Assembly (NCBI GenBank): GCA_016787065.1
Contig: JAEUVD010000039.1
Coordinates: 1-60,078 of the forward strand
DNA from: Chitinophagaceae bacterium
Lineage (GTDB): Bacteria > Bacteroidota > Bacteroidia > Chitinophagales > Chitinophagaceae
Reading direction: 5' to 3'
Length of the DNA: 60,078 nucleotides
The notes beneath the pieces are model-generated. The model ran no database searches, was not told the origin of the DNA, and saw only the letters and a list, made by a program, of their open reading frames with translations. A program made the translations under genes and the position numbers. Below, one piece after another: positions 45,006 to 54,954 of this stretch (position 1 is its first letter; each line of letters opens with the position of its first letter).

Positions 45006-45332
45006 TTATTTCAATTTCTCATTTTCTTGATGACGCTGTTTATCTCGCGCATTCTTTTTTTCGAAATTTGCTTGAACCGCTGTTTCTAAATCTACATTAC
45101 ATTGATTGGCTAAGGCCGTTAAAACCCAAAGGATATCAGCCATTTCGTCGGCTAAGTTTTTTTTCAAGTCGGTTTCCTTGGCACTTTGTTCGCCATAAGT
45201 TCTGACCATGATTCGAGAAAGTTCACCTACCTCTTCCATTAAAATACCCAAATTAGTAAGTTCATTAAAATACCGAACTCCGGTTGATGTAATCCAGGTA
45301 TCCACTTGTTGTTGTAGTTCTTTTAGTTGCAT
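45006..45332 (-). CDS. MazG-like nucleotide pyrophosphohydrolase
   Basis: ATG 45332 (MQLKELQQQVDTWI) was chosen as the family start; longer starts exist at 45347 (ATG) and 45359 (TTG). The protein has 108 residues. The MazG fold has EEVGELSR and, later, ADEMADILWVLTALA, which hold the acidic magnesium ligands. It should hydrolyse NTP or dNTP to the monophosphate and PPi, but the substrate is not defined. It lies 25 bp from the beta-lactamase homologue on the same strand, so both may be expressed together. Confidence 0.85.
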   Translation of the reverse strand: MQLKELQQQVDTWITSTGVRYFNELTNLGILMEEVGELSRIMVRTYGEQSAKETDLKKNLADEMADILWVLTALANQCNVDLETAVQANFEKKNARDKQRHQENEKLK

Positions 45333-45401
45333 GCCGTAAAGGTGCATCGAATTAAACAATTTGACTTCACCTCAAAACAATTTATTTCAACATCACCAAG
45401 T

Positions 45402-45409
45402 TATATTTG
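45402..45409 (+). promoter_or_regulatory. -7 box of the serine hydrolase gene
   Basis: TATATTTG matches TAnnTTTG exactly, with the ATG at 45430 about 21 bp downstream. Confidence 0.5.
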
Positions 45410-45429
45410 TAATTATAAGATGCCGCCTA

Positions 45430-46746
45430 ATGAAATTTATTCCTATCGTTTCCCTTTTAGTTTTCATACAATTAACGAGTAAAGCACAACTTTATTTTCC
45501 ACCTTCCGGTACTACCACTTGGGATACCATAGCACCCTCCAATCTAGGATGGTGCCAAAATAAAATTGATAGCTTATACGATTTTTTGAATAGTAAAAAT
45601 TCAAAGGCCTTTATATTATTAAAAGATGGAAAGATTGTTTTAGAAAAATATTTTGGAACGCACACGCCAAGCTCCGTTTGGTATTGGGCTTCTGCCGGTA
45701 AAACCTTAACAGCCATGGCTGTTGGTATAGCACAACAAGAATCGTATCTGAACATTCATGATACTACCTCGAGTTATTTAGGAAATGGATGGACTTCCAT
45801 GCCGCTTTCCCAAGAACAAAAAATTACCATCAAACATCAACTCAGTATGACTACCGGTTTAGACGATGGCGTACCCGATCCGTATTGCACTCTCAGTTCG
45901 TGTTTGGTATATAAAGCAGATACAGCTTCGCGATGGGCCTATCATAACGCGCCCTATACCTTATTAGATTCTGTGATTGAAATGGCCACCGGACAAACAT
46001 TGAATGCCTATGTAACCCAAAAAATAAAAACGCCTACTGGTATGGATGGACTATTTATACCATCCGGATATAATAACACATTTTACTCCACGGCAAGAAG
46101 CATGGCTCGCTATGGTTTACTTTTATTAAATAAAGGCGTATGGAATACAACACCAATTTTAACCGATACGGCATACTTCCATGCTATGACGAACAGTTCG
46201 CAAAGCTTGAATCCTTCTTATGGTTATCTTACTTGGCTTAACGGAAAATCGAGTTATATGATTCCTCAAAGTCAACTTTCCTTTACAGGCCCGTTAAACC
46301 CTCACGCGCCTTCAGACATGTTTGCTGCAATGGGTAAAAATGCACAGTTTATTGATGTAGTGCCTTCGCAAAATTTGGTTTGGATACGCATGGGCGACGC
46401 ACCAGATAGTTCTCAAGTTCCGTTTTTATTGAATGATGCCATTTGGGAAAAAATTAATCAGTTAAGCTGCTTTCCCATTGCTGTTTCAGAGCAACAGTCA
46501 GATAAAAACATTACGTTGTTCCCTAATCCTGCGAAGCAATTTATTCAGTTACAAATACCAAATCCAATAGCAACCACTTTATATAAATACAGTATTCACG
46601 ACGTTTTTGGAAGATCTATTTTATCGGGAACTATGCATTCATCTAACACCACGATTGAAGTAGATGATCTTGAAAATGGAGTTTATTTTATAGAAGTTTC
46701 TTCTGATGAGAAACGAAGTTGTATGAAGTTCATTGTGCAGCATTAA
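45430..46746 (+). CDS. Secreted serine hydrolase (class C beta-lactamase fold) with T9SS domain
   Basis: ATG 45430 was chosen because MKFIPIVSLLVFIQLTSKAQ is a signal peptide and a -7 box sits 21 bp upstream. The upstream 45361 start would include non-signal sequence. The protein is 438 residues. Active-site motifs are S88-x-x-K91 (WASAGKTLTAM) and Y171-x-N173 (AYHNAPY), as in class C beta-lactamase/DD-peptidase/esterase relatives. The last about 75 residues (LFPNPAKQFIQLQ, then NGVYFIEVSS) are a type A T9SS sorting domain. Its substrate is unknown; esterase or peptidoglycan-linked activity is likely. Confidence 0.88.
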   Translation: MKFIPIVSLLVFIQLTSKAQLYFPPSGTTTWDTIAPSNLGWCQNKIDSLYDFLNSKNSKAFILLKDGKIVLEKYFGTHTPSSVWYWASAGKTLTAMAVGIAQQESYLNIHDTTSSYLGNGWTSMPLSQEQKITIKHQLSMTTGLDDGVPDPYCTLSSCLVYKADTASRWAYHNAPYTLLDSVIEMATGQTLNAYVTQKIKTPTGMDGLFIPSGYNNTFYSTARSMARYGLLLLNKGVWNTTPILTDTAYFHAMTNSSQSLNPSYGYLTWLNGKSSYMIPQSQLSFTGPLNPHAPSDMFAAMGKNAQFIDVVPSQNLVWIRMGDAPDSSQVPFLLNDAIWEKINQLSCFPIAVSEQQSDKNITLFPNPAKQFIQLQIPNPIATTLYKYSIHDVFGRSILSGTMHSSNTTIEVDDLENGVYFIEVSSDEKRSCMKFIVQH

Positions 46747-47199
46747 TTACTGTCGGTTCTTACTATCCATCCAAATGGTAACCGGTCCGTCGTTGATTAA
46801 TGCTACCTTCATATCTGCGCCAAACATGCCAGTTTCAACCTTCCTACCGGAATCTTGTTCTAGTTGTTTGATCATGGCTTCATAGAGTGGAATGGCTACT
46901 TCGGGTCGCGCCGCTTGAATATAAGAAGGTCGATTTCCTTTCACGGTAGAAGCGTACAGTGTAAACTGACTAATTAAAAGTAAGGAACCGTTCACTTGCT
47001 CTAAGGATAGATTCATTAACCCTTGTTCATCGTTGAAGATGCGCATCTGCGTAATCTTTCTGCTTAACCATGTAATGTCTTCTTCAGTATCCGAAGTTTC
47101 AATACCTAATAAAATTAACAAGCCTTGGCTTATTTGTCCAACCACTTGTTCATCTACCTGAACACTTGCTTTTTGTACCCGTTGTATTACCGCTCTCAT
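46747..47199 (-). CDS. dtd: D-aminoacyl-tRNA deacylase
   Basis: A 150-residue Dtd of standard length. It starts MRAVIQRVQKASVQVD and has ISQFTLYAST and the GPVTIWMD end typical of the family (usually GPVT near the C-terminus). It removes D-amino acids mischarged on tRNA. It overlaps the trmH stop by 4 bp and forms an operon with trmH and hflX. Confidence 0.95.
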   Translation of the reverse strand: MRAVIQRVQKASVQVDEQVVGQISQGLLILLGIETSDTEEDITWLSRKITQMRIFNDEQGLMNLSLEQVNGSLLLISQFTLYASTVKGNRPSYIQAARPEVAIPLYEAMIKQLEQDSGRKVETGMFGADMKVALINDGPVTIWMDSKNRQ

Positions 47200-47783
47200 C
47201 TTTCATAAATTTTCCAGAATGTCTTAATATCGGCAACTTCGGATTCCGTAATTTTTTGCTGGCGGTAATGTCCAGCAAGATTTTTTTGTCGATAGGCTTC
47301 AAAAATACTAACTGCACAAGCCACAGAAATATTCAACGACATGCTCATGCCCAACTGAGGTATGATAAAATTTCCATCGCAATGCGCTATCATTTCAGCA
47401 CTTAAGCCTTTGGCTTCATTACCAAAAACCAAGGCGGTTGAATTGGTTAAATCTAAATCGTATAAATTTTTCGCATCGGCAGACAAATGCGTACTCCATA
47501 CTCGATTATAGTGAGAACGAACTACTTTCATACATTCCGAAATGCTTGTAAATTGTTGTACCATAACCCATTTTCTTGCCCCTGAACTGCTTCGTGCACC
47601 AAATTTTCTATGTGGTGTTAGTTTCGTATTCACAATATAAATTTCTTTGATACCCACCGAATCACAGCTACGCATAACGGCGGAAATATTGTGAGGATCT
47701 TCTACATTTTCTAATACAACCGTTAAATCATTCTGTCGGTAACGCAAAACATCCTTTACTCGTTGCGCACGTTCATCAGTCAT
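47196..47783 (-). CDS. trmH: TrmH-family tRNA/rRNA 2'-O-methyltransferase
   Basis: A 195-residue SPOUT enzyme. NVEDPHNISAVMRSCDSVG is motif 1, ALVFGNEAKGLSAEM motif 2 and MSMSLNISVACAVSIFEAYRQ motif 3, all present. It probably methylates Gm18 of tRNA. The start overlaps the end of hflX by 8 bp, and its end overlaps dtd. Confidence 0.92.
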   Translation of the reverse strand: MTDERAQRVKDVLRYRQNDLTVVLENVEDPHNISAVMRSCDSVGIKEIYIVNTKLTPHRKFGARSSSGARKWVMVQQFTSISECMKVVRSHYNRVWSTHLSADAKNLYDLDLTNSTALVFGNEAKGLSAEMIAHCDGNFIIPQLGMSMSLNISVACAVSIFEAYRQKNLAGHYRQQKITESEVADIKTFWKIYER

Positions 47784-48969
47784 AAAATATAGTTTTATAC
47801 GGGTAGCGAATGCCGTACATTTTCTTCACCTGATCTAAAATATTCACCCGTAGTTCATCAAGATTTATTTTTTCCGTTGCGGAAACAAAGATGGCATTGT
47901 TCTGTGTTTCCTGATTCCAACGTCGTTGAAACTGTCGAAGTAATTCCTCTTTCACTTCTTCCTCTAACCAAGGATCAAAAGTATTTTTTTCATACAAATC
48001 AAGCTTATTGAAAATATAAAGCGTTGGTTTATCATCTGCCTTTAATTCATGCAGCGTATTTTTTACTACAGCAATATGATCTTCATAATTGGCATGCGAT
48101 ACATCTACCACATGTAACAAAATATCGGCTTCACGTACTTCATCGAGGGTACTTTTAAAACTCTCTACCAAATGATGCGGTAGTTTTCGAATGAATCCTA
48201 CGGTATCGCTTAACAAAAAGGGTGTTCGATCAAAAACCACTTTACGGGTTGTAGTATCTAGAGTAGCAAATAATTTATTTTCGATGAATGCGTCGTTTTT
48301 GCTAAGGAAACGCATCAACGTAGATTTACCAACATTCGTATAACCAACGAAGGAAACGCGAATAAATTCACCACGCTCTTTACGCTGCGTAAAGGCTTGC
48401 TTATCGAATTCCAATAATCGTTTACGCAAGGCAGCTATTTTATCACGAATTAAACGGCGATCTGTTTCTATTTCTGTTTCACCCGGACCTCGACTTCCAA
48501 TACCTCCACCCTGACGTTCAAGATGTTTCCACATACCACGTAAACGAGGGAGAATATATTGGTACTGTGCTAATTCAACTTGGGCTTTAGCTTGTGCTGT
48601 TTTAGCGCGTGTAGCAAAAATATCGAGAATAAGATCGGAACGATCTATGACCTTACGCTTCAAAATTTCTTCGATATTTCCGAGTTGTGAACCGCTCAGT
48701 TCATCATCGAAAATAACCAACTCCACTTGATTCCGATCGATATATGATTTTATTTCTTCTAACTTTCCTTTTCCCAAAAAAGTTCTACTATCGGGATGTT
48801 CGAGTTTTTGATAATAGCGTTTTACTTCAATTGCTCCAGCGGTATGTGCCAAAAAAGATAATTCATCTAAATATTCCGTAACCAATGATTCGGGTTTACC
48901 CTGAGGCCACCATGCTACCAAAATAGCATGCACTTCCTTAGCAACCTGAAAAGATTTTTTTTCTATCAA
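47776..48969 (-). CDS. hflX: GTPase HflX
   Basis: A 397-residue GTPase. The start is a TTG at 48969; no ATG is available before the HflX N-terminal domain. The family region GGGIGSRGPGETEIETDRR is complete, and the G domain has VSFVGYTNVGKSTLM (G1), SDTVGFIRKLPHHL (G3) and YIFNKLD (G4). HflX binds ribosomes and helps rescue or split them under stress. It forms an operon with trmH and dtd. Confidence 0.93.
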   Translation of the reverse strand: MIEKKSFQVAKEVHAILVAWWPQGKPESLVTEYLDELSFLAHTAGAIEVKRYYQKLEHPDSRTFLGKGKLEEIKSYIDRNQVELVIFDDELSGSQLGNIEEILKRKVIDRSDLILDIFATRAKTAQAKAQVELAQYQYILPRLRGMWKHLERQGGGIGSRGPGETEIETDRRLIRDKIAALRKRLLEFDKQAFTQRKERGEFIRVSFVGYTNVGKSTLMRFLSKNDAFIENKLFATLDTTTRKVVFDRTPFLLSDTVGFIRKLPHHLVESFKSTLDEVREADILLHVVDVSHANYEDHIAVVKNTLHELKADDKPTLYIFNKLDLYEKNTFDPWLEEEVKEELLRQFQRRWNQETQNNAIFVSATEKINLDELRVNILDQVKKMYGIRYPYKTIFYD

Positions 48970-48985
48970 CGACTATAAATTTCTA

Positions 48986-49708
48986 TTAATAATATTTCCA
49001 ACTCGTACGATTGTAACCTTTTGTATTACCGAGTTTAACAAATAGTCCGAGCTGACAAAATGCTTTGCTGTAACCGGCTTCGAGGTACATACCCGCGGTA
49101 GGTGTGAAAGCCCATTTCATTCCGAAAACACTTTCGATAGCAACCGGTATCATTTTGAACGCATCATTCAGATAATCGTTAAATTCATCCACTACTTTCT
49201 GATCGAGGGTATCTAAGGTAGCACCATCAAATTCAGCTTTAAATTTGGCGCGTGTATGCGCATAGCCAACACCTAATCCGTAGTAAATATCTATTTTTTC
49301 ATTTCTCTTTAAAAAGTGAAAATTAATACGTGCCATAGCATTGATGCTGTTATAATCAAACGACGATTTGGAGGAAACGAAATTATCATCAAAATCAGTA
49401 TACGTTTGTTCCAGTGTAAATGTTCCTTTTTCAAAATTGGTACTAAGCCCTAAACCTACCCTTCCGCCGGGCATATATTCAAACCGTCCGTGGAAAGGAC
49501 CTACACCTTTATAGCTAAAAGAGGAAGTAGATGTTTCCGGATCGGTACCCATAGTGAAACCAAATTTCAACATTTGACCGAGTATGGTCATTACACTCGG
49601 ATAGCCATATCCTACCTGTATAACACCCGTATTTTTCTCTGCCAATTGTGCTTTGGCAGTGGAAATTAGAAGCAGCATAACACCGAAGAGCGATAAAAGT
49701 TTTTTCAT
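48986..49708 (-). CDS. Outer-membrane beta-barrel protein
   Basis: A 240-residue exported protein (signal peptide about 1-20, ISTAKAQ). Strand-rich sequence with alternating aromatic residues (GVIQVGYGYPSVMTILG, then YYGLGVGYAHTRAKF) and a C-terminal SWKYY support an OmpW/porin-family barrel. Function is unknown. It lies just upstream of hflX (17 bp) and could be transcribed with it. Confidence 0.7.
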   Translation of the reverse strand: MKKLLSLFGVMLLLISTAKAQLAEKNTGVIQVGYGYPSVMTILGQMLKFGFTMGTDPETSTSSFSYKGVGPFHGRFEYMPGGRVGLGLSTNFEKGTFTLEQTYTDFDDNFVSSKSSFDYNSINAMARINFHFLKRNEKIDIYYGLGVGYAHTRAKFKAEFDGATLDTLDQKVVDEFNDYLNDAFKMIPVAIESVFGMKWAFTPTAGMYLEAGYSKAFCQLGLFVKLGNTKGYNRTSWKYY

Positions 49709-49837
49709 ACGAAGTATTTGCGTTAAAAGTAAGGTGGTGATGGAAATAATCCAAATTGTGGTGAGAAGGACTATAAGATCACCGGCGTTATTCAGGTTTA
49801 AGTTAAAAAAAGGATGAGTTAGGTATTGAATTAAAAG

Positions 49838-51346
49838 CTATTCTTTATAAACTCGTTTACAAAAAATATGATTCACTTCAAGAAGATAGATGCCAGATGG
49901 TAAATCATTCAATGGCACCGTTATACGAGTAACGGGGTCATAGGTAATTTCCTTTAAAGCTCTTCCTGTTAAGTCATAAAGACGAATATGATTTATTGCA
50001 AAAGAGGCATCCACTTGCAGTAAACCTTGATTTGGATTAGGAAAAACCTGAATCAGCAAAGCATTATTTAATTCCGCAGTACTTAAAGGATAACAACCAA
50101 AATTCAATAAAGTATCCTTAAGAAATTGATACCGATTGCTCGAGAATTGTTTGAGACCTGGTGTTGTATTCACTTGAAACACTAAATTACTGTCGAAGGC
50201 TGCATTCGAAAATTGCTTTCGTGTATCCGAATAAACAAAAGATTTTATTAACGCAGAAAGCGAATCAATCTGATGATGTAAATAGCTAGGATTTAAATAA
50301 TGTTCGTTGAGCGAACAAAGTGCATCTAAATATGCTGATTTGAACGTTGCATTGCTAATAATTCTATCGGTTAGAGGACGGCTGCCAATAGGCATAAATT
50401 GAAAAAACGGACTCAAAAAGGTTTCATCCACCAATCCTTGTCCTGCGGGTTTATGTCTTCCAAAAGCGCCATTTGTATCCCATTGTATAAATTCAAACTT
50501 ATCGGTTTGTTTATTATAGTAAATGAAATAGTTATGTCCTGAACCAACGTAAGAATCAAGCGTTGCGAACGCGATAAAGGCAGCATAATGTTGTATGAAG
50601 GTGTGAATATTCAGGTACTTTTCCAAGGTGTCTTGAACTTGAGCCGCGGGAGTATTATTAATCGCATTGATAAGCGTTAACAGGTCGCTCCAATTGTTAG
50701 CTGTTTCATTGGTCTTCAACTCAAAATTATCATAGTAATTTGTTTGATTCCATCCTTCCCATTTCATATCTCCTTTAGGGTCTCCTTTGTAAAGGTTCCC
50801 GCCGTTTCCACCAAAATGAGTTTCCAGAAATGTTTTATCAATTTCTTCAACCAAGGTATAAAAAGCATAAGGTTGATTATTTACAAATACCTGGGCATAA
50901 TGACAACGAGGTGCATCCAGATTATTTTTTTTCAAGATATCGAGATACAATTTTTCTCGAAGAAAGGACGGATCGTTATAACTATTATTAAGATTGAGTT
51001 GTTTTAAACTATCATAATACTGACCGGGAACGAATTCTGCAAAACTCAACTTCATGGATTTCTTTCCGTTCGGATGCCCCCAAGAAGAGTTGCCTTTAAA
51101 TTTTACACCAACGTTTGAGAGTATCGTTCCATCTACCTCCACGGTACAACTATAATAAATGCTGGAATCTAATGTATTACTCAGGTTATAATTATTCACT
51201 AAAATAGTGTACCAATTGGTATCAGGGAAAGTGAATTTAACAGTGTGAATCAAATTTCCGGATTGAAAAAGTGCATCTCCGGGGTGTTGAGCGAATAAAC
51301 AAGATGAAAACGGAAGGAGAAGAATACAAAGGAGGAAAGATTTCAT
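49838..51346 (-). CDS. CotH-family secreted protein with T9SS sorting domain
   Basis: A 502-residue exported protein (signal peptide about 1-19). The CotH kinase-like core has VGVKFKGNSSWGHPNGKKSMKL, then LNNSYNDPSFLREKLYLDIL, FVNNQPYAFYTLVEEID and FIQWDTNGAFGRH (with the metal-binding Asp). The final about 80 residues (VFPNPNQGLLQVDASFA, then SGIYLLEVN) are a type A T9SS domain. CotH relatives phosphorylate secreted or spore proteins; substrate here is unknown. It stands alone between two intergenic gaps. Confidence 0.88.
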   Translation of the reverse strand: MKSFLLCILLLPFSSCLFAQHPGDALFQSGNLIHTVKFTFPDTNWYTILVNNYNLSNTLDSSIYYSCTVEVDGTILSNVGVKFKGNSSWGHPNGKKSMKLSFAEFVPGQYYDSLKQLNLNNSYNDPSFLREKLYLDILKKNNLDAPRCHYAQVFVNNQPYAFYTLVEEIDKTFLETHFGGNGGNLYKGDPKGDMKWEGWNQTNYYDNFELKTNETANNWSDLLTLINAINNTPAAQVQDTLEKYLNIHTFIQHYAAFIAFATLDSYVGSGHNYFIYYNKQTDKFEFIQWDTNGAFGRHKPAGQGLVDETFLSPFFQFMPIGSRPLTDRIISNATFKSAYLDALCSLNEHYLNPSYLHHQIDSLSALIKSFVYSDTRKQFSNAAFDSNLVFQVNTTPGLKQFSSNRYQFLKDTLLNFGCYPLSTAELNNALLIQVFPNPNQGLLQVDASFAINHIRLYDLTGRALKEITYDPVTRITVPLNDLPSGIYLLEVNHIFCKRVYKE

Positions 51347-51569
51347 AGTTTAGAGGTTGATTTTTTTCAGGAGTAAATTGCCTTGCAATTCGCTTCGTGG
51401 CGAGGAGAAATAGCATCACATCTACAAGCAGCTTTACCCACTTCGAAAATACTAGTTTATGCGCAATATTAAAAACATTTCATTACCCAAACATCCGATC
51501 ATACTAACACCGAATCAATCCTTCCATTTTTTTACACCATCACGTTTCTTTAAACTGTAAATTCGCGGC

Positions 51570-53228
51570 ATGTCGGAAGAAAAATCATTTAATTTTATTG
51601 AAGAAATTATCGATCAGGACCTTAAGGCTGGAAAGCATGAACACATTGTTACGCGTTTTCCTCCGGAACCTAATGGTTATTTACATTTAGGGCATGCCTC
51701 AGCCATCTGTTTAAATTTTGGTTTAACGCAAACTTTTCCGGGCTATACTAATTTGCGTTTCGATGATACCAACCCGGAAACCGAGGAAACGGAATATGTA
51801 GAGAGTATCAAACAAGATATTCAGTGGCTAGGTTTTCAATGGAAAAACGAATTTTATGCTTCGGATTACTTCGAACAATTATATCAATTTGCGCATCGAT
51901 TAATTGAGAAGGAACTGGCCTATGTAGATGATTCCACTTCGGAAGAAATACGTGCCTTGAAAGGAACACCTACCGCAGCTGGCAAAAACAGCCTTTATCG
52001 CAATCGCACCGTTGAAGAAAACAAAGACCTCTTTACACGCATGCGAAACGGCGAGTTTAAAGACGGTGAGAAAGTTTTACGAGCTAAAATAGATATGGCG
52101 CATACCAACATGCTCATGCGCGACCCGGTTTTATATCGCATTAAACATGCACACCACCATCGTACCGGTGATGCTTGGTGCATTTATCCGATGTATGATT
52201 TTGCACACGGACAAAGTGATAGTATCGAACAAATTACGCATAGTATATGCACGATGGAATTCATTCCACATCGCGAGTTATATGATTGGTGTATTGAAAA
52301 CCTCGGCATCTACCCTTCGCATCAATATGAATTTGCACGAAGAAATATTAATTATACTGTTACCAGCAAACGTAAACTTTTGAAACTTGTTCAAGATGGT
52401 TTAGTAGATGGTTGGGACGACCCTCGGATGCCAACCATTAGCGGGCTTCGACGTAGAGGTTATACCCCTGCAAGCATACGCGATTTTTGCGAGCGTGTTG
52501 GTATTGCCAAACGCGATAATATCGTAGATGTATCGTTACTGGAACATAGCATTCGCGAAGACTTAAATAAACATGCGCTTCGTAGAATGGCCGTGTTAGA
52601 TCCAATTAAACTTATTATTACGAATTACGAAGAAGGTAAAACAGAATGGCTTCAGGCAGAAAATAATCCGGAAGATGCAGATGCCGGTCATCGTGAACTT
52701 GGCTTTAGCAATGAACTTTGGATTGAACGCGACGACTTCATGGAAACACCGCCGCCTAAATACTTTCGTTTAGGACCGGGTTTAAATGTACGTTTGAAAC
52801 ATGCGTATATTGTTACCTGCACCGGTTTCAAAAAAGACGCGGATGGAAAGGTTACAGAAGTACATTGCGAATATCATCCGAACAGCAAAAGTGGTAACGA
52901 CCAAAGTGGCATCAAAGCAAAAGGCACCATGCATTGGTTAAGTTGTAATCATGCTACGAGCGCAGAAATTCGCTTGTATGATCGTTTATTCAAAGTTGAA
53001 AATCCGGCGAATGAAGATGGCGATTTTCTATCCTATGTGAATGAGCATAGTTTACAAATTTTACCAAAAGCCTTTATTGAACCTAGTTTAACAGAAGCGT
53101 CGCTGGATGATCGTTTTCAATTTTTACGTCTAGGTTATTTCTGCTTAGATAAAAATGCAACGAAGGAACATCTTATTTTTAATCGAACAGTTAACCTGAA
53201 AGATAGCTGGGCTAAAGAAAACAAATAA
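51570..53228 (+). CDS. glnS: Glutaminyl-tRNA synthetase
   Basis: A 552-residue class I synthetase of usual length. FPPEPNGYLHLGHASAI has the HIGH-type motif (HLGH), the KMSKS-type motif reads VTSKRK, and the GlnRS insert PTAAGKNSLYRNRT is present. The anticodon-binding C-terminal barrels end normally (TVNLKDSWAKE). A dedicated GlnRS, not GluRS plus Gat amidotransferase, fits Bacteroidota. It is convergent with the RDD gene, 1 bp away. Confidence 0.95.
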   Translation: MSEEKSFNFIEEIIDQDLKAGKHEHIVTRFPPEPNGYLHLGHASAICLNFGLTQTFPGYTNLRFDDTNPETEETEYVESIKQDIQWLGFQWKNEFYASDYFEQLYQFAHRLIEKELAYVDDSTSEEIRALKGTPTAAGKNSLYRNRTVEENKDLFTRMRNGEFKDGEKVLRAKIDMAHTNMLMRDPVLYRIKHAHHHRTGDAWCIYPMYDFAHGQSDSIEQITHSICTMEFIPHRELYDWCIENLGIYPSHQYEFARRNINYTVTSKRKLLKLVQDGLVDGWDDPRMPTISGLRRRGYTPASIRDFCERVGIAKRDNIVDVSLLEHSIREDLNKHALRRMAVLDPIKLIITNYEEGKTEWLQAENNPEDADAGHRELGFSNELWIERDDFMETPPPKYFRLGPGLNVRLKHAYIVTCTGFKKDADGKVTEVHCEYHPNSKSGNDQSGIKAKGTMHWLSCNHATSAEIRLYDRLFKVENPANEDGDFLSYVNEHSLQILPKAFIEPSLTEASLDDRFQFLRLGYFCLDKNATKEHLIFNRTVNLKDSWAKENK

Positions 53229-53229
53229 T

Positions 53230-54021
53230 TTAGTCGTCGCTTTTTTGTCGAGTCAAGTAATTATAATCACGCATGAGTGTTTTCAAAAAGGAAGCACTCT
53301 CCATGGTAGTTTCAATTTTTAAGGCATTAATTATTTTCTGAGAAATAGCGTCCAAGTGATTATCTATACGCGACTTAGCATGTTTTTGAAGGGCATTATT
53401 AATAATATTAATATCCTTATCACTTAATCGCATCACCATGGGAAACACGACTTTGTAATTTTTTACATCCAGTTCTTTAAAGATGGTATCATTCAAATTG
53501 TAAGGGAGTTTTTTCATCACTACTACCGTACCGGCTAAAAAGTCGCCTAAGCGTTGATTGTTAGGTGTTGTAATAAACAATATAATGGATATTACGCTGC
53601 CGATCAGAATGACACCGCCAAGGAAGAGGTTTCCACTTACCAAAAATACCACACCCAGAAAAAATCCAAAATCAATAGTACGCAAAAGCCATCGAAGTAA
53701 ATACTGACTAGAGCTAGCGTTCTTACCGTTTAAACTCACCACCTGCACGCCTAATAACTTCTTGCCAAAACTTTGTCCGTTCATGAAAAGTTCACAAACA
53801 AAATGATAAGCCAAATAAGGAATCACAATAAGTAATTCAACCAATCCAAAATTCTGAGCATTATCTAAACTTATAGTCGTAGCAAACAAGTAACTTAATA
53901 CAAAGATGTAGATATAGAGCATGATCATATCCACTATCCATGCAAATAATCTTAAATGAAAGGGCGCCGTTTGAAATTGAAGATCGATATTGAAAGAAGT
54001 ATTTACTTGAAGTAGCGACAT
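53230..54021 (-). CDS. RDD-family membrane protein
   Basis: ATG 54021 (MSLLQVNTSF) was preferred to 54096, because the added N-terminus is polar and unlike the family. The protein is 263 residues. It has the RDD layout: FHLRLFAWIVDMIM (R and D of the first helix), GQSFGKKLLGVQVV, and three to four membrane helices. A soluble C-terminal helical part (about 160-263) is extra. Function of the family is poorly known; ion or Na+/H+ exchange has been suggested for some. It lies 89 bp from the LytTR gene on the same strand. Confidence 0.85.
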   Translation of the reverse strand: MSLLQVNTSFNIDLQFQTAPFHLRLFAWIVDMIMLYIYIFVLSYLFATTISLDNAQNFGLVELLIVIPYLAYHFVCELFMNGQSFGKKLLGVQVVSLNGKNASSSQYLLRWLLRTIDFGFFLGVVFLVSGNLFLGGVILIGSVISIILFITTPNNQRLGDFLAGTVVVMKKLPYNLNDTIFKELDVKNYKVVFPMVMRLSDKDINIINNALQKHAKSRIDNHLDAISQKIINALKIETTMESASFLKTLMRDYNYLTRQKSDD

Positions 54022-54110
54022 ACTATACCCTATTTTTTGTTCTAAAAAGAAATGTTCATTTCTGGAGTGATGTGGTGAAGTTAGCACTTCCCGCATTCAC
54101 ACAAAAAGTT

Positions 54111-54860
54111 TTACAAGTTCATAATTTTCACCAATTCTTCTTTCTTTCTTCTACTCACCTCTACCTCAGTGCCATCCTTCATAATCAGTAAATTCGATTC
54201 GCCCTTCATGAGTTTTGATACATAGGAAATATTTATCAGGTGTGAATTGTGTACCCGGCAGAAAAATTGTGTAGGAAGTATTCCTTCTATTTCCTTCAAC
54301 GATTTACTCACGAGTAACTTATCGCCATTCGTTTGAAAGATATAGGTGTAGTTATTCGACGACATACAACGTAGGATATCATTAGCATGTAAAAACTTCA
54401 AACCTTCTCCGGTTGGAAAGGCGATACGGTTAAAGGTATCATTGGTATTCAGCAATTGAAGATTTTCTAATAACAGTTTTACTTTCTCCAAGGGGCGGGT
54501 AACCGCTTTATGCTCCCGCACTCTGCGCACTGCCTCAATTAACTCTTCTACTTGTATAGGTTTTAACAGATAATCGATAGCGGAAAATTGAATGGCTTTA
54601 ATACCATATTGACTATGCGCCGTGGTAAAAATAATATCGAATTGAATGTTAGGTATTTTTTCCAGGATATCAAAACCAGTCATCCCTGGCAATTCAATAT
54701 CCATAAATACTAAATCCGGGCTTAGAGTTGCTAATTTCAGTAACGCATCTTGGGGCTTGTTGCAAACCGCTATAATTTGCAACGACGGAATATTTTGTTG
54801 AATGAGTTTTTCCAATACTTGAGAACTGGTAACCTCATCATCCACAATGATAACTCTCAT
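54111..54860 (-). CDS. LytTR-family response regulator
   Basis: A 249-residue regulator. The receiver domain has D7-D8, phospho-acceptor Asp54 (LVFMDIELPGM) and the Thr/Lys positions (FTTAHSQYG, LLKPIQ). The C-terminal LytTR domain (about 145-245) reads DILRCMSSNNYTYIFQ, then FCRVHNSHLINISYVSK. Its kinase is not adjacent. It probably controls surface or cell-envelope genes, as such regulators often do. Confidence 0.9.
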   Translation of the reverse strand: MRVIIVDDEVTSSQVLEKLIQQNIPSLQIIAVCNKPQDALLKLATLSPDLVFMDIELPGMTGFDILEKIPNIQFDIIFTTAHSQYGIKAIQFSAIDYLLKPIQVEELIEAVRRVREHKAVTRPLEKVKLLLENLQLLNTNDTFNRIAFPTGEGLKFLHANDILRCMSSNNYTYIFQTNGDKLLVSKSLKEIEGILPTQFFCRVHNSHLINISYVSKLMKGESNLLIMKDGTEVEVSRRKKEELVKIMNL

Positions 54861-54954
54861 GGTTCAAAATTATCTATTTATAGAATAAATAACTATTGAA
54901 ATCGCAATATTTTTCAGGTTGTGAGTTTATCTTGCGCTACGGAAAAATAAGTTC